This document shows positions 53,787 to 64,000 of a stretch of DNA of 64,000 nt, piece after piece. A model generated the notes under the pieces. The model did no database searches. It had not been told where the DNA came from and worked only from the letters and a program-made list of their open reading frames with translations. The first letter of the stretch is position 1. Each line of letters begins with the position of its first letter. A program made the position numbers and the translations under genes. The stretch covers positions 481,827 to 545,826 of the forward strand of contig CAVSGL010000003.1 of NCBI GenBank assembly GCA_963727465.1. The letters run 5' to 3'. The DNA comes from VRUE01 sp963727465. GTDB lineage: Bacteria; Actinomycetota; Thermoleophilia; Solirubrobacterales; 70-9.

Positions 53787-54311
53787 ATGTATCGCTGGTA
53801 CGTGATCAACACCTACTCCGGGCACGAGAACAAGGTCAAGCACAACCTCGAGCACCGGGTGCAGACGATGGCCCAGAACCGCAACGTGCGCCAGGTCGTG
53901 GTGCCCACCGAGCAGGTGATGGAAGTCAACAAAGAAGGCCAGAAAGAGCCGAAGGAGAAACGGACGATGCCCGGCTACGTCCTGGTCAACATGGAGATGA
54001 CCGACGACGCCTGGGGCCTGGTCAAGAACACCCCCGGCGTGACCGGCTTCGTCGGCTCGCGCAACAAGCCGGTGCCGCTCTCCAAACCGGAGGTCGACCG
54101 GCTGCTGCACCGCGAGACCGCCGAGCGCCCGCGCACGCAGGCCCAGTTCTCGGTCGGCGAATCGGTCAAAGTCATCTCCGGCCCGCTCTCCGACTTCTCC
54201 GGCGAGATCGCCGAGATCAACGAGGATGCGGCCAAACTCAAGGTGCTGGTCTCGATCTTCGGCCGCGAGACGCCGGTCGAGGTCAACTACGACCAGGTCA
54301 AGAAGATCTAG
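53787..54311 (+). CDS. nusG: Transcription termination/antitermination protein NusG
   Basis: 174 residues. The NGN domain (MYRWYVINTYSGHENKVKHN, PGYVLVNMEM, TPGVTGFVG) and the C-terminal KOW domain (FSVGESVKVISGPLSDFSGE) are complete. It binds RNA polymerase and links to Rho or the ribosome. The secE-nusG-rplK order is the standard bacterial arrangement. Confidence 0.96.
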   Translation: MYRWYVINTYSGHENKVKHNLEHRVQTMAQNRNVRQVVVPTEQVMEVNKEGQKEPKEKRTMPGYVLVNMEMTDDAWGLVKNTPGVTGFVGSRNKPVPLSKPEVDRLLHRETAERPRTQAQFSVGESVKVISGPLSDFSGEIAEINEDAAKLKVLVSIFGRETPVEVNYDQVKKI

Positions 54312-54335
54312 GCACCGCTACCCTCTCCGATCCCG

Positions 54336-54758
54336 ATGGCGAAAAAAGTCCTCACCCTGATCAAGCTCCAGATCCAAGCCGGCAACGCGAACCCCGCGCC
54401 GCCGGTCGGCCCCGCGCTGGGCCAGCACGGCGTCAACATCATGGAGTTCTGCAAAGCCTTCAACGCCCAGACGCAGGCCGAGGGCGGCACGATCATCCCG
54501 GTCGAGATCACGGTCTACGAGGACCGCTCCTTCGACTTCGTCACCAAGACGCCGCCGGCCGCGGTGCTGATCCGCGAAGCGATCGGCATCTCCAAGGGCT
54601 CGGGCGAGCCGCACGTGAACAAAGTCGGGACGATCTCGATGGACCAGGTGCGGCAGATCGCCGAGCGCAAGATGCCCGACCTCAACGCCAACGACCTCGA
54701 CGCCGCCTCGAAGATCATCGCCGGCACCGCCCGCTCGATGGGCGTCGACGTCAAATAG
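54336..54758 (+). CDS. rplK: 50S ribosomal protein L11
   Basis: 140 residues, MAKKVLTLIKLQIQAGNANP, with the proline-rich PAPPVGPALGQHGVN motif and the rRNA-binding C-terminal domain. Forms the GTPase-associated centre with 23S rRNA and the L10-L12 stalk. 24 nt after nusG. Confidence 0.97.
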   Translation: MAKKVLTLIKLQIQAGNANPAPPVGPALGQHGVNIMEFCKAFNAQTQAEGGTIIPVEITVYEDRSFDFVTKTPPAAVLIREAIGISKGSGEPHVNKVGTISMDQVRQIAERKMPDLNANDLDAASKIIAGTARSMGVDVK

Positions 54759-54767
54759 GAGATTTCG

Positions 54768-55475
54768 ATGGCCCACGGCAAGCGCTACCGCAAACAGGCT
54801 GACAAGGTCCAGCGCGAGCGGTCCTATCCGCCCGCCGAGGCGGTCGCGCTGATCAAGGAGACGGCGAGCGCCGGCTTCGACGAGACGGTCGAGCTGCACC
54901 TGCGGCTCGGCGTCAACGTGCGCCACGCCGAGGAGCAGCTGCGCGGCACGCTCGCGCTGCCGCACGGGCTGGGCAAGGACGTGACGGTTGCGGTCTTCGC
55001 CGAAGGCCAGCAGGCGCGCGACGCCGAGGCGGCCGGCGCCGACTTCGTCGGCGGCCAGGACCTGGTCGAGAAAGTCCAAGAGGGCTGGACCGAGTTCGAC
55101 GTCGCGATCTCGACCCCGGACATGATGAAAGCGGTCGGCCAGCTCGGCCGCGTGCTCGGCCCGCAGGGCCTGATGCCCAACCCGAAGGTCGGCACCGTCA
55201 CCGACGACATCGAGAAGGCGGTCGGCGAATCCAAGGCGGGCAAGATCGAGTACCGCACGGACCGCCAGGCGATCGTCCACCTGGCGATCGGCAAGGCCAG
55301 CTTCGACGAGGAGAAGCTGCTCGAGAACTGCCTCGCGGTGATCGACGAGGTGGTGCGCGCCAAACCCTCCTCGTCGAAGGGCAAATACATCCTCTCGGCG
55401 ACGCTGACGACGACGATGGGCCCCGGCATCCGCGTCGACGCGGGCGCGAGGACGAAAGAGCCGGCGATCGCGTAG
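54768..55475 (+). CDS. rplA: 50S ribosomal protein L1
   Basis: 235 residues, starting MAHGKRYRKQADKVQRERSY; contains GRVLGPQGLMPNPKVGTVT, the L1 signature. Forms the L1 stalk at the E site and in many bacteria represses its own operon. 9 nt after rplK with AGGAGATTTC before the ATG. Confidence 0.97.
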   Translation: MAHGKRYRKQADKVQRERSYPPAEAVALIKETASAGFDETVELHLRLGVNVRHAEEQLRGTLALPHGLGKDVTVAVFAEGQQARDAEAAGADFVGGQDLVEKVQEGWTEFDVAISTPDMMKAVGQLGRVLGPQGLMPNPKVGTVTDDIEKAVGESKAGKIEYRTDRQAIVHLAIGKASFDEEKLLENCLAVIDEVVRAKPSSSKGKYILSATLTTTMGPGIRVDAGARTKEPAIA

Positions 55476-55588
55476 AATCGCGCGCCGCGCATCAGCCCGA
55501 GACCACCGGCAGCCGCCGATGGGCCTAGAACACGCCATATAGGCGTATTTCCGGCCCGTCGGCAGTGGAAGCCCGGTGCAGGTGAGAC
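55476..55588 (+). promoter_or_regulatory. rplJ (L10) leader containing a palindromic repeat
   Basis: The 113-nt gap before rplJ is where bacteria usually place the L10-binding leader that controls L10-L12 synthesis. Here almost half of it is repeat family A copy 3. The start codon of rplJ follows CCGGTGCAGGTGAGAC. Confidence 0.45.
55515..55563. repeat. Palindromic repeat family A, copy 3 (49 bp)
   Basis: Arms of 13 bp (GCCGATGGGCCTA and CCGGCCCGTCGGC) around a 23-bp centre that is itself palindromic (ACGCC-ATATA-GGCGT). In the reading direction used in the two genes it contains a stop (TAG), so it is noncoding here. Confidence 0.85.
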
Positions 55589-56110
55589 ATGAACCGAGAG
55601 GAAAAGGCACAAGCGATCGAGGAGATCTCCGCCCAGATAGAGGGGGCGGAGGCGATCTTCGCGGTCGACTACAGGGGCATCAGCGTGCCCCAGGCGGCTG
55701 AACTGCGCGGCAAGCTGCGCGAGGCCGACGCCAGCTTCCGCATCGTCAAGAACCGGCTGACCAAACGGGCGGCCGAGCAGGCCGGCGAGCAGCGGCTCGG
55801 CGAGTTCCTCAGCGGCCCGACCGCGCTGACCTTCGTCCGCGGCGACACCGCGCAGGCGGCGAAGGCGATCTCGACCTTCGGCAAGGAGCACGAGATCCTC
55901 GCCTTCAAGGGCGGCTTCATGGGCGAGCTCGTGCTCGACGAGGAACGGTTCAAGTCGATCGCCCGCCTGCCCGCCCGCGAAGTGCTCGACGGCCAGCTCG
56001 CCGGCGTCGTCGCCAGCCCCCTGACCGGCCTGGTCCGCGGCCTCGGCTCGATGATCCAGGGGATCGCGATTCAACTTCAACAGCTTCAAGAGCAAAAGGA
56101 GAAGGAGTAG
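55589..56110 (+). CDS. rplJ: 50S ribosomal protein L10
   Basis: 173 residues, MNREEKAQAIEEISAQIEGA, with VDYRGISVPQAAELRGKLRE and the C-terminal L12-binding helix IQGIAIQLQQLQEQKEKE. It anchors L7/L12 dimers on the ribosome. Stop and rplL ATG are adjacent (TAGATG). Confidence 0.96.
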   Translation: MNREEKAQAIEEISAQIEGAEAIFAVDYRGISVPQAAELRGKLREADASFRIVKNRLTKRAAEQAGEQRLGEFLSGPTALTFVRGDTAQAAKAISTFGKEHEILAFKGGFMGELVLDEERFKSIARLPAREVLDGQLAGVVASPLTGLVRGLGSMIQGIAIQLQQLQEQKEKE

Positions 56111-56506
56111 ATGGCAACGAAGACTTCCACCGAGGACTGGATCGAGGAGCTGAAGGGCATCTCCGTGCTCGAGCTCTCCGAGCGAATCAAGGCGCTCGAG
56201 GAGGAGTTCGGCGTCTCGGCGACCGCGGTCGCCGCCGCGGCCCCGGCTGCCGCCGGCGCGCCGGCGGGCGACGGCGACGGGGGCGGCGAAGAGTCCTCCA
56301 CGGTCGACCTGGTGCTGACCGAGGTCGGCGGCCAGAAAGTGCCCGTGATCAAGGTCGTCCGCGCCGCCACCGGCCTTGGCCTGAAAGAGGCCAAGGCGAT
56401 CGTCGACGAGGCCCCGAAAGCGATCAAAGAGGGCATCGAGCGCGACGAGGCCGAGAAGATCAAGGGAGAACTCGAGGAGGCCGGCGCGACGGTAGAGCTG
56501 AAATAA
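56111..56506 (+). CDS. rplL: 50S ribosomal protein L7/L12
   Basis: 131 residues. N-terminal dimerisation region (STEDWIEELKGISVLELSER), an Ala/Gly-rich hinge, and the C-terminal GTPase-stimulating domain (KVPVIKVVRAATGLGLKEAK). It immediately follows rplJ, as expected for coupled synthesis at a fixed ratio. The 154-bp gap after it holds GGCTCGGCCGAGCC and the rpoB leader. Confidence 0.96.
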   Translation: MATKTSTEDWIEELKGISVLELSERIKALEEEFGVSATAVAAAAPAAAGAPAGDGDGGGEESSTVDLVLTEVGGQKVPVIKVVRAATGLGLKEAKAIVDEAPKAIKEGIERDEAEKIKGELEEAGATVELK

Positions 56507-56660
56507 CGCGCTAAAATGCGGAATTTCGGCCTTGGGCTCGGCCGAGCCGCCAGCCGGGCGACCGGGTTTGTTATCTTCCCTGGTCGCGCGCCTGTTGTGT
56601 CCCCCTGCCCATATCTGCGCTGTATCCACGTCCCTCTGACCGTCTGAGGAGTCGCCGACT

Positions 56661-60248
<3,588 letters not shown>

Positions 60249-60250
60249 GG

Positions 60251-64000
<3,750 letters not shown>

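Noticed and set aside
52118..53812. 564-codon minus-strand frame across secE and rpmG
   Set aside because: It overlaps rpmG and secE; only the part matching AbiEi/DUF559 domains is a decayed gene.

Overview
The window is about 64 kb of very GC-rich actinobacterial DNA. The ribosomal/RNA-polymerase proteins, the long secreted NHL/Fn3-like proteins with basic tails and the PucR/TetR-rich gene set suggest class Thermoleophilia (Solirubrobacterales-like); this is inference, since no rRNA gene is present. High GC makes long antisense frames common, so genes were chosen by protein family, start signals and operon logic.

Layout. (1) 36-11464: a catabolic cluster. A leftward operon encodes a PotABCD-type ABC importer followed by a CoA-acylating semialdehyde dehydrogenase. 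A divergent rightward operon encodes a class III omega-aminotransferase, a PucR-type regulator, alanine dehydrogenase and an NAD(P) aldehyde dehydrogenase. Together these could import a polyamine or omega-amino acid, transaminate it with pyruvate, recycle alanine to pyruvate plus ammonia, and oxidise the semialdehyde. (2) 11465-25000: a DUF559/AbiEi-like protein, small antitoxin genes, a DUF4143 ATPase, an RTX-like repeat protein and two very large secreted proteins, one broken by single-base frameshifts. (3) 25000-46865: a toxin-antitoxin-rich accessory zone on tRNA-Thr(GGT). The 43-bp 3' part of the tRNA gene recurs at 41286-41328 and 46678-46720 and defines two tandem islands of about 15.0 kb and 5.4 kb. 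Island 1 carries MazEF-like genes, a broken conjugation-type ATPase, a replication-relaxation protein, a DNA methyltransferase, a frameshifted tyrosine recombinase with an apparent Mrr-N winged helix, two PIN modules, a truncated KAP NTPase and a DUF4236 protein. Island 2 carries a decayed integrase, a hybrid Phd/HicB-like antitoxin with a HicA-like partner, a SEC-C protein and an AbiE module. (4) 47122-52900: TetR regulators, a DUF6036-type nucleotidyltransferase pair, an acyl-CoA dehydrogenase and a DUF559 pseudogene. (5) 53060-64000: the conserved rpmG-secE-nusG-rplK-rplA-rplJ-rplL-rpoB-rpoC cluster, with rpoC running off the end.

The most unusual signal is at least four families of short palindromic repeats of fixed length (A 49 bp, B 45 bp, C 37 bp, D 41 bp) sitting at gene boundaries. 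Family A is translated in the same orientation and frame at the N-terminus of one protein and the C-terminus of another. Family C supplies a start codon and the charged n-region of a lipoprotein signal peptide. This resembles in concept the in-frame palindromic elements known from Rickettsia. Many accessory genes carry single-base frameshifts; most look like decay, but sequencing error must be excluded.
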